Assembly: GCF_026672545.1 (NCBI RefSeq) | Contig: NZ_JAPPRJ010000001.1 | Span: forward strand, 434,001 to 498,000 | Origin: Rhizobium sp. SL86 | GTDB lineage: Bacteria > Pseudomonadota > Alphaproteobacteria > Rhizobiales > Rhizobiaceae | Direction: 5' to 3' | DNA length: 64,000 bases | Shown: positions 1 to 8,260 of the stretch, one piece after another | Layout: each line of letters starts with the position of its first letter | How positions within the stretch are numbered: the first letter of the stretch is position 1 | Translations under genes and position numbers: made by a program | The notes under the pieces: model-generated | Seen by the model: only the letters and a program-made list of their open reading frames with translations | Database searches by the model: none | Told to the model about the DNA's origin: nothing

Positions 1-1
1 G

Positions 2-628
2 ACCGGCCAGGTCTGCTCCAACGGCACCCGTGTTTTCGTGCACCGGGCGCTGAAAGAGCGCTTCCTTGCCCGCCTGAAGGAGCGCACGGAAGCGATCGTG
101 CTCGGCGATCCGCAGGACGAAGCGACCCAGATGGGGCCCCTCGTTTCGCAGGCCCAGCGGGAGAAGGTGCTCGCCTATATCGAAAAGGGCAAGGCAGAAG
201 GTGCCACGCTCCTTACCGGCGGCGGCATTCCGAACAGCGTCTCCGGCGAAGGTTTTTACGTGCAGCCGACCGTGTTTGCCGATGTGACGGACGACATGGT
301 GATTGCGCGGGAAGAGATCTTTGGTCCGGTGATGTGCGTCCTGGATTTCGATGACGAAGACGAGGTGATTGCGCGCGCCAATGCCACCGAATTCGGGCTG
401 GCCGCCGGTGTCTTCACCGCCGACATTTCCCGCGCTCACCGGGTGGTGGACCGGCTGGAGGCCGGCACGTTGTGGATCAACACCTACAATCTCTGCCCGG
501 TCGAAATCCCCTTCGGCGGCTCGAAACAGTCCGGCTTCGGACGGGAGAATTCGGCCGCGGCGCTGGAGCATTATTCCGAGCTGAAGACGGTCTATGTCGG
601 CATGGGCAGATGCGAGGCGCCGTATTGA
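2..628 (+). CDS. betB: Betaine aldehyde dehydrogenase, C-terminal part (cut by window start)
   Basis: This enzyme oxidises betaine aldehyde to glycine betaine with NAD(P)+, the second step of choline oxidation in the cytoplasm. The open frame runs in from the left edge, so only about the last 208 residues are seen. They begin with the catalytic cysteine segment ([12 protein letters not shown]), followed by the conserved EEIFGPV motif and the BetB-typical segment [16 protein letters not shown] with KQSGFGREN. The gene lies upstream of betA in the same direction, as in rhizobial bet operons, but about 470 bases with a repeat and a gene remnant separate the two. The upstream genes (betI, betC) would be outside the window. 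The family call is secure. Confidence 0.95.
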   Translation, partial: TGQVCSNGTRVFVHRALKERFLARLKERTEAIVLGDPQDEATQMGPLVSQAQREKVLAYIEKGKAEGATLLTGGGIPNSVSGEGFYVQPTVFADVTDDMVIAREEIFGPVMCVLDFDDEDEVIARANATEFGLAAGVFTADISRAHRVVDRLEAGTLWINTYNLCPVEIPFGGSKQSGFGRENSAAALEHYSELKTVYVGMGRCEAPY

Positions 629-703
629 GATGAGGGATACCGTCGCGCAAGCTCGCCCCCCTCTGCCCTGCCGGCTGCGGCCGGAGTGGCATGGCGGGTT
701 CGC

Positions 704-846
704 CTGCGCCCCCCTCATCCGCCCTTCGGGCACCTTCTCCCCGATGGGGAGAAGAGGGAGACCGCGGTCACGCCTGCGACTGCTCCTCTCCCCTCGGGGA
801 GAGGGTGGCCGAGCGGAGCGGAGGCCGGGTGAGGGAGCGGCAGGGC
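704..846. repeat. RIME-like intergenic palindromic element
   Basis: This non-coding stretch has the composition of the Rhizobium-specific intergenic mosaic elements. A block reading CCCTCATCCGCCCTTCGGGC is followed by CTTCTCCCCGATGGGGAGAAG, which is a hairpin. A second hairpin, CTCTCCCCTCGGGGAGAG, follows, and the element ends in GCCGGGTGAGGG. A shorter relative lies at 19511-19586. The element sits between betB and betA and could weaken or process the joint transcript. The family name comes from memory of rhizobial genomes and not from a search. Confidence 0.75.
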
Positions 847-872
847 AAAAACGTCACATCGCCGCCCACCCC

Positions 873-1000
873 TCACCGCACGATGTCGTCGAGATCCACC
901 TTCAATGCCGCCGCGATGCGCTTCAGCACATCGACGGAGCCGGTCTTTTTGCCGCTTTCGATTTCGGAGAGATAGGGCTGCGACACCACGACTTCCCTCA
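873..1000 (-). pseudogene. Remnant of an XRE-family (HTH_3) regulator, C-terminal fragment
   Basis: Read on the minus strand, about 40 residues match the second half of a Cro/C1-type helix-turn-helix: VSQPYLSEIESGKKTGSVD, then LKRIAAALKVDLDDIV and a stop at 873-875. The SQPYLSEIESGK part is the recognition helix and turn typical of small antitoxin-like regulators. The first two helices that should precede it (usually an LTQxxLAxxxG segment) cannot be found in any frame up to the start of betA. The open frame continuing upstream overlaps betA and looks random. I therefore read it as a truncated, probably non-functional relic. A short expressed protein from a local start cannot be excluded. Confidence 0.65.
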
Positions 1001-1097
1001 TCGCTCCACCGTCGCCCTCAGCAATACAGCCGCCTCGAATTATTGCATTACGCGATACCACCGTCACTCCATCCACTGAACCCGCTGGATTTCCTCC

Positions 1098-2753
1098 ATG
1101 TCCTACCAGGCAGATTTCGTCATCATCGGTTCCGGCTCCGCAGGGGCTGCCATGGCCTACCGGCTTTCGGAAGACGGCAAGCATTCGGTCATCGTGCTGG
1201 AATTCGGCGGCTCGGATATCGGCCCCTTCGTGCAGATGCCCGCGGCCCTTGCCTTTCCGATGAACATGGAGCGCTACAACTGGGGTTATCTCTCCGAACC
1301 CGAGCCGCATCTCAACAACCGGCGGATGATTGCCCCGCGCGGCAAGGTGATCGGTGGCTCATCCTCGATCAACGGCATGGTTTATGTGCGCGGCCACGCG
1401 GAAGACTTCAACCGCTGGGAGGAGATGGGCGCCACCGGCTGGGCCTATGCGGACGTGCTACCCTATTTCAAGCGGCAGGAACATGCCCATGGCGGCGAGG
1501 ATGGCTGGCGGGGTGCGGATGGGCCGCTGCATGTGCGGCGCGGCGAGGTCAAAAACCCGCTCTACCGCGCCTTTATCGAGGCGGGCCGGCAGGCCGGTTT
1601 TCCGGTGACGGAGGATTATAACGGCTCGAAACAGGAGGGGTTCGGCCTGATGGAGCAGACGAGCTGGGCCGGCCGGCGCTGGTCCACGGCGAATGCCTAT
1701 CTCAAACCCGCCCTAAAGCGGGAAAACTGCCGGCTCATCCGCTGTTTTGCCCGCAAGGTCGTCATGGAGGGTCGCCGCGCCGTCGGCGTCGAGGTCGAGA
1801 TCGGTGGCAAGATCGAGGTGATCCGGGCAAACCGCGAGGTGATCGTGGCGGCCTCCGCCTTCAACTCGCCAAAAATCCTGATGTTGTCCGGCATCGGGCC
1901 GGCCGCGCATCTGAAGGATATGGGCATCGACGTGGTGGCCGACCGGCCGGGTGTTGGCCAGAACCTGCAGGATCATCTGGAATATTACCACCAGTTCAAA
2001 TCGAAACTGCCGATCACCCTGCATGCCAAGAACAACTGGTTCTGGAAGGGCGTGGTGGGGGCTGAGTGGCTGTTCTTCAAGACGGGGCTCGGCACCTCCA
2101 ACCAGTTCGAGGCAGCCGCCTTCATCCGTTCGGCCGCCGGCGTCAAATGGCCGGACATCCAGTATCATTTCCTGCCGATCGCCGTCTCCTATGACGGCAA
2201 GTCGGCGGCGGAAGGCCACGGTTTCCAGGCGCATGTCGGCTACAACATGTCGAAATCGCGCGGCTCGGTGACATTGCGTTCGCCGGATGTGAAGGATGCG
2301 CCGGTCTTACGCTTCAACTATATGAGCGATCCGGAGGACTGGATAAAATTCCGCCATGCGGTGCGCGTCACCCGCGAGATATTTTCTCAGAAAGCATTCG
2401 ATCCCTATCGCGAGAGCGAGATCGCGCCGGGCGAAAAAGTGCAAAGCGACGAAGAGATCGACGCTTACCTTCGCGAACATCTCGAAGGCGCTTACCATCC
2501 CTGCGGCACCTGCAAGATGGGCCGCGCCGACGATCCCATGGCAGTCGTCGACCCGACCTGCAAGGTGATCGGTGTGGACGGCCTGCGCGTGGCAGACTCG
2601 TCGATCTTCCCGCATGTGACCTATGGCAACCTGAACGGTCCCTCGATCATGACCGGCGAAAAGGCCGCCGACCATATTCTGGGCCGCGATCCCCTGCCCC
2701 GCAGCAATCAGGAACCGTGGATCAATCCGCGCTGGCAGGTGAGCGACCGGTAG
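1098..2753 (+). CDS. betA: Choline dehydrogenase
   Basis: This is a GMC-family flavoprotein that oxidises choline to betaine aldehyde, feeding betB next to it. The 551-residue protein has the usual family length. It opens with an FAD-binding motif ([18 protein letters not shown]), carries the GMC signatures [18 protein letters not shown] near residue 90 and [15 protein letters not shown] near residue 255, and ends with the BetA hallmark HPCGTCKMG plus VADSSIFP and GNLNGP. The catalytic histidine of the family lies in this C-terminal region. It acts at the inner face of the cytoplasmic membrane. Together with BetB it produces the osmoprotectant glycine betaine. Start: ATG at 1098. Confidence 0.96.
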   Translation: MSYQADFVIIGSGSAGAAMAYRLSEDGKHSVIVLEFGGSDIGPFVQMPAALAFPMNMERYNWGYLSEPEPHLNNRRMIAPRGKVIGGSSSINGMVYVRGHAEDFNRWEEMGATGWAYADVLPYFKRQEHAHGGEDGWRGADGPLHVRRGEVKNPLYRAFIEAGRQAGFPVTEDYNGSKQEGFGLMEQTSWAGRRWSTANAYLKPALKRENCRLIRCFARKVVMEGRRAVGVEVEIGGKIEVIRANREVIVAASAFNSPKILMLSGIGPAAHLKDMGIDVVADRPGVGQNLQDHLEYYHQFKSKLPITLHAKNNWFWKGVVGAEWLFFKTGLGTSNQFEAAAFIRSAAGVKWPDIQYHFLPIAVSYDGKSAAEGHGFQAHVGYNMSKSRGSVTLRSPDVKDAPVLRFNYMSDPEDWIKFRHAVRVTREIFSQKAFDPYRESEIAPGEKVQSDEEIDAYLREHLEGAYHPCGTCKMGRADDPMAVVDPTCKVIGVDGLRVADSSIFPHVTYGNLNGPSIMTGEKAADHILGRDPLPRSNQEPWINPRWQVSDR

Positions 2754-2857
2754 GGACCTAGAGGCGGAACTTTCGTTTGTTGCGTTCGTTTCGTTTATTG
2801 CGTTTATCCGAGTATTGACCTATGATCATCGGCAACGACCTCTGACTGGATGTGTCG

Positions 2858-3307
2858 ATGCTCGCACGTTTTGATCATACAGATGTTCCGGTAACGACAA
2901 CGGAAGCGGCCGGTGCGCGCCGTGCCGCCAAGCGGCTGAAAGCCGCCGCCGAAGGGCAACAGGACGTCAGAATTCAAATCGATGGCTCAGAACTTGCCGT
3001 TCCGCTGCCGGCCCGGGCCGTCGAGATCATGGTCTCCGTGCTTTCTGCCATGGCCGATGGTCAGTCGATATCCGTCATTGCGCAGCAGGCGGAATTGTCG
3101 ACACAGCAGGCAGCGGACTTCCTCAATGTTTCGCGTCCTTTCGTCGTGAAGCTCATCGATGACGGGAAACTGCCGGCGCGCAAAGTGAACAGACACCGCA
3201 GGATCCTGTTTGCAGATCTCGTCGCTTACGACAAACAGTCTCGCGCAGACAGGATGTCCGCACTTGCCGAGATGGCACGGGAGGCCAGAGACCTGGGACT
3301 CGAGTGA
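2858..3307 (+). CDS. Excisionase-type HTH antitoxin of a PIN-domain toxin-antitoxin pair
   Basis: This protein of about 149 residues has a variable N-terminal half and a winged/excisionase-type helix-turn-helix in the second half: LSTQQAADFLNVSRPFVVKL followed by DGKLPARKVNRHRRILFADL. This layout is common in antitoxins paired with PIN toxins in rhizobia. The stop codon overlaps the GTG start of the next gene (GTGA, 3304-3307), so translation is probably coupled. The antitoxin is expected to bind its own promoter and the PIN protein. The start is uncertain: GTG at 2852 is in frame, but ATG at 2858 has better spacing to a GGA upstream. The function is inferred from fold and pairing. Confidence 0.8.
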   Translation: MLARFDHTDVPVTTTEAAGARRAAKRLKAAAEGQQDVRIQIDGSELAVPLPARAVEIMVSVLSAMADGQSISVIAQQAELSTQQAADFLNVSRPFVVKLIDDGKLPARKVNRHRRILFADLVAYDKQSRADRMSALAEMAREARDLGLE

Positions 3308-3882
3308 GGGTCAGGATCACTGTTGTCATTGACGCAAACGTGTTTTTCGGCGCGAGGCTGAGAAGCCTCGTCCTCTATCTGGCGCAGTCGACACTGTTCC
3401 GGGCGCGATGGACGGAGCGGGTTCACGACGAATGGATGCGCAATGTTGCAGCTAAGCGAAACATCGACATTGCAAGGCTTCAAACGACACGCAACCTGAT
3501 GGACCTTGCCGTTCCGGACTGCCTCGTCACAGGCTACCAAGCTCTGGAAACAAGCTTTGAACTGCCGGATCCGGATGACCGGCACATCTTGGCTGCCGCG
3601 GTGAAAACCCGCGCCGACGTGATCCTCACCTTCAATGACCGTGATTTTCCAGCGGATGTCGTTGAACCGCTGGGCATCGAGATCAGCCACCCCGATGATT
3701 TCCTGCTGGATCAGTTCGGCATCTCGGAGGAACTTTTCATTGCCTATGTCCGTGAAGATTTTCAGCACTACAAGGCTCCCGCCCTAACCTTCGAAAACTA
3801 TGTCGAGGATCTGCGCAAGGCCGGTGTGCCGAAGACGGCAAAGCTGATCGAAGAACTGCGCGTGCAGATCGAACCGGATTAA
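3304..3882 (+). CDS. PIN-domain toxin (predicted ribonuclease)
   Basis: The 192-residue protein starts with the first acidic PIN motif (TVVIDANVFFGA) and carries the later motifs DPDDRHILAAAVKTRADVI and TFNDRDFP. These supply the acidic residues that bind Mg2+ in VapC-like ribonucleases. About 60 residues follow the PIN core, which is longer than a minimal VapC. It overlaps the HTH antitoxin gene by four bases, typical of a type II toxin-antitoxin operon. The start is GTG at 3304. All catalytic segments appear intact, so this pair looks functional, in contrast to two other toxin loci in the window. The target RNA is unknown. Confidence 0.85.
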   Translation: MRVRITVVIDANVFFGARLRSLVLYLAQSTLFRARWTERVHDEWMRNVAAKRNIDIARLQTTRNLMDLAVPDCLVTGYQALETSFELPDPDDRHILAAAVKTRADVILTFNDRDFPADVVEPLGIEISHPDDFLLDQFGISEELFIAYVREDFQHYKAPALTFENYVEDLRKAGVPKTAKLIEELRVQIEPD

Positions 3883-3942
3883 GTTTCGACCGACGGATTT
3901 GCATCTCATCTGCGTTCAAGGTTCAACTGCGCACTGAACTGC

Positions 3943-4536
3943 ATGATCCGCCGGGAGAAGATCGACCTGCATCCTGTTGAAAACGAGTCTCAATCTGATC
4001 CGGATGCAGATCTCCTGCGGCGTGTGGCGGCAGGCGATGAGGTTGCCATGCGGGCGCTGGTCGCGGCCAAGCTGCCGCGGCTTCTCGCGCTGGCACAACG
4101 TATGCTGGGCGACCGGGCGGAGGCCGAGGACGTGGCGCAGGAGACCTTTCTCCGGATCTGGAAACAGGCGAGCCGCTGGCAGACGGGCCGGGCGAAATTC
4201 GATAGCTGGGCGCACCGGGTGGCGCTCAACCTCTGTTACGACCGACTGCGCAAGCGGCGCGATGTGATCACAGACGACCTGCCCGAACAGATCGATCCGG
4301 GACCGCTGCCCGATGCCGGGCTGACCGAGAACAGCGACAGCCGGCGCGTGGAGCTTGCCCTGCAAAACCTTGCGCCGCGGCAACGGGAGGCGATCATTCT
4401 GGTCTATTATCAGGAGTTGTCGAACCGCGAGGCCGCCTCGGTGATGGCGGTCAGTGTCGATGCGTTGGAAAGTCTTTTGTCGCGCGGGCGGCGCATGCTG
4501 CAGAGCCTCTTGCTGGGAGATGGTGACGATGAGTGA
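3943..4536 (+). CDS. ECF-family RNA polymerase sigma factor
   Basis: The 197-residue protein has the two-domain layout of extracytoplasmic-function sigma factors. Region 2 contains ALAQRMLGDRAEAEDVAQET and FLRIWKQA, and region 4 contains LAPRQREAIILVYYQELSNR with VSVDALESLLSRGRR. There is no region 3. The gene begins an operon with a small membrane protein, a periplasmic sensor-like protein, and the DUF1800 and DUF1501 genes, so it probably directs transcription of that operon in response to an envelope signal. The ATG at 3943 has no clear Shine-Dalgarno sequence; an inverted repeat GTTCA-N9-TGAAC lies just before it (3921-3939). The cognate promoter motif was not identified. Confidence 0.92.
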   Translation: MIRREKIDLHPVENESQSDPDADLLRRVAAGDEVAMRALVAAKLPRLLALAQRMLGDRAEAEDVAQETFLRIWKQASRWQTGRAKFDSWAHRVALNLCYDRLRKRRDVITDDLPEQIDPGPLPDAGLTENSDSRRVELALQNLAPRQREAIILVYYQELSNREAASVMAVSVDALESLLSRGRRMLQSLLLGDGDDE

Positions 4537-4846
4537 GAACGGAAACCGCGAAGAGTGGCTTGATGCGCTGCTGGCCCGGCATAAGGTTCAGGCGCCGGAC
4601 AGCGCGCTTACCGGGCGCATTCTCGCCGATGGCTTGAGGCTCCGCCAGCGGCGGGCGCGGATCGGCCGCTGGCTGACCGGGGCTGGCCTGATCGGCATCG
4701 GCCTGGCCGGGGCACTGTCCGGGGCAACCGTGGTGATGGTGCTGTCGCCTTCGGTTCAAGGCCTTGCACCATCCGAGACGCTGGAGACGGCTTTCGGCTC
4801 GGTCCAGACGGAAGCGCAGCTCGCAGAGATCGGTGAGGTTCAATGA
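4529..4846 (+). CDS. Small single-span membrane protein, probable anti-sigma partner
   Basis: This 105-residue protein overlaps the sigma factor gene by eight bases (ATGAGTGA). It has a charged cytoplasmic N-terminus of about 50 residues, one transmembrane segment (GAGLIGIGLAGALSGATVVM), and a short outer tail. I see no zinc-binding HxxxCxxC motif, so it is not a standard ZAS-type anti-sigma factor. The position between an ECF sigma gene and a periplasmic CnrX-like gene matches the CnrY/CnrX/CnrH arrangement. That makes a membrane anti-sigma role the best inference, but sequence alone does not prove it. A longer frame starting inside the sigma gene is unlikely to be used. Confidence 0.7.
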   Translation: MSENGNREEWLDALLARHKVQAPDSALTGRILADGLRLRQRRARIGRWLTGAGLIGIGLAGALSGATVVMVLSPSVQGLAPSETLETAFGSVQTEAQLAEIGEVQ

Positions 4847-5292
4847 CAGAGATTTTCTATCGCAGGCTCGTGCTCGGCCTGCTTTTCCTCAACACGTTTC
4901 TGCTCGCAGCCGTGATCGGCGGCGGCGTATATTACCTGTCCGGAGAGCCGCGACAGTCAGCACAACGCCTGCCGCTGGCGGGCGAACAATTACCGGGCCA
5001 ACAACGGCAGGCGCTACAGCAGGCGCTGGCGGAGGCGCGCCGTGCCCTACGCTCCACCCAGCTCGAGGCGCGCCAGGCACGCGTCGAGGCCGCCGCCCTG
5101 ATGGGCAAGCCGGAGCTGGATACGGCAGCCCTTTCCGGGGCGCTGACGCGGGCGCGGGAGGCGGAGATGGCGGTGCGGGCGGCCGTCGAAGCCCGGGCCG
5201 TGGCGTTTGCCGCCACCCTCTCCGTCGACGAACGGCGGCGCCTGGCCGATGGCCTGATCGGGCGTGAGGCACCCCGCCCTGCCACGAAATGA
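4843..5292 (+). CDS. Periplasmic Spy/CnrX-like heavy-metal sensor-type protein
   Basis: This 149-residue protein has an N-terminal signal anchor (LVLGLLFLNTFLLAAVIGGG) and then an almost entirely helical, Ala/Arg/Glu/Gln-rich body. That body looks like the periplasmic four-helix LTxxQ/Spy/ZraP/CnrX fold. It lies right after the presumed anti-sigma gene, overlapping it by four bases. By analogy with CnrYXH it would modulate the anti-sigma protein in response to an envelope or metal signal. There is no obvious His/Met metal cluster, so a metal as ligand is not supported by visible residues. The frame ends 80 bases before the DUF1800 gene. Confidence 0.7.
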   Translation: MTEIFYRRLVLGLLFLNTFLLAAVIGGGVYYLSGEPRQSAQRLPLAGEQLPGQQRQALQQALAEARRALRSTQLEARQARVEAAALMGKPELDTAALSGALTRAREAEMAVRAAVEARAVAFAATLSVDERRRLADGLIGREAPRPATK

Positions 5293-5371
5293 TCACATTT
5301 GCCAAGCGACGGATCAGCCCCACCTCATCCGTTGAAGGACCGATGACGATGAAACGGAGGTCGTATCGGTC

Positions 5372-6886
5372 ATGGCAAATCCCAAGGATTTGGATGCTGC
5401 GCTCGCGCTCTGGCGCTTCGGGCTCGGCGCGCAGCAGGGCAGCATTGCCGCCATCAAAGACGGTCCGCGCGATCTCTTGCTGCAGGAAATCACGGAGCAG
5501 GCCGTGCCCACCCCGGTCGGCGGCACACTTCGTTCCTCCGGCGACCTTCTTCTTGCCCTTTATGACTATCAGGATCAGGTGAAAGCGGAGCGCGAGCGCC
5601 CGCTGCCGGCCGCCGTCGAGCCGACCTCCGCTCCGGCGGCGGCCGGTCCCCCAGGCGGCCAGATGACGGGCGGACAGATAGCGGCCGCGGCAACGGCCAT
5701 GATGCCTGGCATGGACAAGGGGCCTGACACCAACGCCAAGAGCATGAATGCCCGCCCCGCCGACAAACGCCCCAATCTGCCGCAGCAGATCCTGCTTGAT
5801 GAGGTGGATGCCCGTTTCAACGGCACGATCCACGAACCGCTGATCGGGTTTGGCGAACGGCTTGCGATGTTCTGGGCGAACCACTTTGCCATTGCCACCG
5901 GCAAGGGTGGCGAGGTGCATATCCTGGCCGGCTGTTTCGAACGCGAGGCGATCCGTCCGCATCTGTTCGGCCGGTTCGAGGACATGCTGGTGGCGGTGGA
6001 AACCCATCCGGCCATGCTCGTTTTCCTCGACAACCGCCAGTCGATCGGCCCCAACTCGCCGGCCAACAAGAACGGCAAACGGGGGCTGAACGAAAACCTC
6101 GCCCGCGAGATCCTGGAACTGCATACGCTGGGCGTTGATGGCGGTTATACCCAGGCGGATGTGACGTCCTTTGCGCGGATCATCACCGGCTGGACGGTGT
6201 TCCGCAAGGAGAAGCGGCCGGGGCCGCAGGGCGAATTTTTCTTCAACGCCAACACACATGAGCCGGGCGACCACACGGTGATGGGCGTCACCTATGCCGA
6301 AGGCGGTGTCGAACAGGGGCGTGCCGTGCTGCACGATCTCGCCCGCTACCCCGCCACCGCCCGGCATCTCGCCTTCAAGCTGGCGCGCCACTTCGTTTCG
6401 GATCAACCGCCGCCGCAACTCGTCGAGGCCATGGCTGCGGCCTACACGAAAAGCGACGGCGATCTTTCCGCCGTCTATACGGCGATGATCTCGTCCGATG
6501 CGGCCTGGAGCCCGAGGCTGACGAAACTGCGCCCGCCCCTGCAATATGTGACGGCGATGTTGCGGGCCTCCGGCCTGCGCCCGAAACCGCAGCAGATCGT
6601 CTCGACCCTCAGGGCGCTCGGCCAGCCGATATGGGATCCCGCCGGACCGAACGGTTTTTCCGACGTGACAGACGGCTGGGCTTCCTCGGAAGGGCTCGCC
6701 ACCCGCATCGAAGCGGCCAATCTCTTTGCCCATCAGGTGGCGGGCGGCGTGGATCCGCGTGCCTTTGCCGGCGACCGGTTCGGCCCGCTTCTGTCGGACG
6801 AGACGCTGCAGGCGATCTCACGGGCCGAGACGCGGCCGCAGGGCCTGTCGATTGCCTTTCTTGCCCCCGAATTCGTGAGGAGCTGA
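5372..6886 (+). CDS. DUF1800 family protein
   Basis: The 504-residue protein has the DUF1800 layout: an N-terminal ALALWRFGLGAQQG segment, the conserved core FGERLAMFWANHFAIATGKG, then NLAREILELHTLGVDGGYTQ and DVTSFARIITGWTV. DUF1800 genes are nearly always next to a DUF1501 gene, as here (four bases apart), and the pair is thought to work at the cell surface or in the periplasm. The biochemical role is unknown. No Sec signal is visible, so it may travel with its Tat-exported partner. A Pro/Ala/Gly-rich linker lies around residues 75-125. Start: ATG at 5372, with AACGGAGG upstream. Confidence 0.88.
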   Translation: MANPKDLDAALALWRFGLGAQQGSIAAIKDGPRDLLLQEITEQAVPTPVGGTLRSSGDLLLALYDYQDQVKAERERPLPAAVEPTSAPAAAGPPGGQMTGGQIAAAATAMMPGMDKGPDTNAKSMNARPADKRPNLPQQILLDEVDARFNGTIHEPLIGFGERLAMFWANHFAIATGKGGEVHILAGCFEREAIRPHLFGRFEDMLVAVETHPAMLVFLDNRQSIGPNSPANKNGKRGLNENLAREILELHTLGVDGGYTQADVTSFARIITGWTVFRKEKRPGPQGEFFFNANTHEPGDHTVMGVTYAEGGVEQGRAVLHDLARYPATARHLAFKLARHFVSDQPPPQLVEAMAAAYTKSDGDLSAVYTAMISSDAAWSPRLTKLRPPLQYVTAMLRASGLRPKPQQIVSTLRALGQPIWDPAGPNGFSDVTDGWASSEGLATRIEAANLFAHQVAGGVDPRAFAGDRFGPLLSDETLQAISRAETRPQGLSIAFLAPEFVRS

Positions 6887-6890
6887 TCCG

Positions 6891-8114
6891 ATGTCTTGCG
6901 AACTTTTGACCCCCACCCGCCGCGCCGTGCTCGGCGCCTCCGGAGCGCTCTTTGCCTGGGCCTTCATGCCGAAGTTCGCGACGGCCGCGCAAGGGCGCGA
7001 TCCACGCTTCGTCACGATCATCCTGCGCGGCGCGCTGGACGGGCTGACGGCCGTGCCGCCCGTCGGCGATCCGGGTTACGAGGGGCTGCGCCAATCGATC
7101 GCGTTGCACACGGAGGGCAACCAGCCGGCCCTGCCGCTCGATGGCTTCTTTGCGCTTCATCCGTCGATGCCGAATTTCCACCGGCTCTACCAGGCAAAAC
7201 AGGCGGCCGTGATCCATGCCAGTGCCACGCCCTATCGGGAGCGGTCGCATTTCGACGGGCAGGACGTTCTGGAAAGCGGTTATGCCACTCCCGGCCATGT
7301 GGAAAACGGCTGGCTGAACCGCATGCTGCAGGGCCTGCCGGCGGGCGACAAGATCACGCCCGGTGCCACCGAGCGGGTGCGCGGACTGTCCGTCGGGGCA
7401 AACGCGCCGCTCGTCATCCGTGGCCCTGCTCCGCTGCTCGGTTGGGCGCCTTCGGTGCTGAAACAGGCGGACGGCGACCTGCCGCCGCGGCTGATGGATC
7501 TTTACGACCGGACCGACCCGATGCTGGCCGAACTCCTGAAGGAGGGCATCGAGACCGGACGGATCGCGTCGGGCATGGACATGAAGGCCAAGGGTGGACC
7601 GGGTGATCCGAACGGCATGGAGCAGATGGCGCGCGGTGCGGCGAGACTTCTCGCCGACGACGAAGGTCCGCGCATCGCAGCCCTTGCCTTCGAAGGCTGG
7701 GATACGCATGCGCAGGAGACCGAACGGCTTTCCAAGCTGCTTTCCGGCCTCGACCGCGCCTTCGCCGCCTTCGAACAGGAAATGGGTCCGGCCTGGAAGG
7801 ATACGGTGGTGCTCGTCGCCACCGAATTCGGCCGCACGGCCCGTATCAACGGCACCGAAGGCACCGACCACGGCACCGCCACCACCGCCTTCCTCGCCGG
7901 GGGTGCTGTGCGCGGCGGCCGCGTGATCGCCGACTGGCCGGGGTTGAAGGACAACCAGCTCTACGAAGGCCGCGACCTTGCCGCCACCACCGACCTGCGC
8001 GCGGTGATCAAGGGCATCGCCACCGATCTTCTGGGCGCCGATGCCAAACACCTGGCAGAAGCGGTCTTTCCGGGATCGGGTGCGGTTCAGCCGATGAAGG
8101 GGCTGCTGGTGTGA
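6891..8114 (+). CDS. DUF1501 family protein, Tat-exported
   Basis: The 407-residue protein begins with a twin-arginine-type signal (PTRRAVLGASGALFAWAFMP, then an ATAA cleavage region), so it is probably exported folded. The body matches the DUF1501 family, which is related to sulfatase/alkaline-phosphatase folds: FVTIILRGALDGL, FFALHPSMPNF, YRERSHFDGQDVLESG, and later TEFGRTARINGTEGTDHGT. The last segment has the conserved His and Asp residues of the family. It forms the end of the sigma factor operon with the DUF1800 gene. Substrate and reaction are unknown. A terminator follows at 8125-8160. Confidence 0.88.
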   Translation: MSCELLTPTRRAVLGASGALFAWAFMPKFATAAQGRDPRFVTIILRGALDGLTAVPPVGDPGYEGLRQSIALHTEGNQPALPLDGFFALHPSMPNFHRLYQAKQAAVIHASATPYRERSHFDGQDVLESGYATPGHVENGWLNRMLQGLPAGDKITPGATERVRGLSVGANAPLVIRGPAPLLGWAPSVLKQADGDLPPRLMDLYDRTDPMLAELLKEGIETGRIASGMDMKAKGGPGDPNGMEQMARGAARLLADDEGPRIAALAFEGWDTHAQETERLSKLLSGLDRAFAAFEQEMGPAWKDTVVLVATEFGRTARINGTEGTDHGTATTAFLAGGAVRGGRVIADWPGLKDNQLYEGRDLAATTDLRAVIKGIATDLLGADAKHLAEAVFPGSGAVQPMKGLLV

Positions 8115-8124
8115 GATAGATTAC

Positions 8125-8160
8125 GGCCCACTGCCCGACCTCCGGCGGTGGGCCGGCTTT
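8125..8160 (+). terminator. Intrinsic terminator after the DUF1501 gene
   Basis: GGCCCAC (8125-8131) and GTGGGCC (8148-8154) form a perfect seven-pair stem, followed by GGCTTTTCC. It starts 11 bases after the DUF1501 stop and closes the sigma factor operon. Confidence 0.75.
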
Positions 8161-8260
8161 TCCGTGCGGGGCGCTCTAAAAATTCTCGGCCTGCGGGTTG
8201 ATGATGCGGCGCAAAAGGCGTTTACAGAGATGAAACGCCCGCCGCCCACGGATCTTTCCC

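Noticed and set aside
3921..3939. Inverted repeat GTTCA-N9-TGAAC just before the ECF sigma start
   Set aside because: The arms are only five bases and the site overlaps the ribosome binding position. Without conservation data it cannot be called an operator.
4889..6733. A 614-codon open frame on the minus strand across the Spy-like and DUF1800 genes
   Set aside because: Both plus-strand genes have family motifs and overlapping start/stop signals. The minus frame has none.
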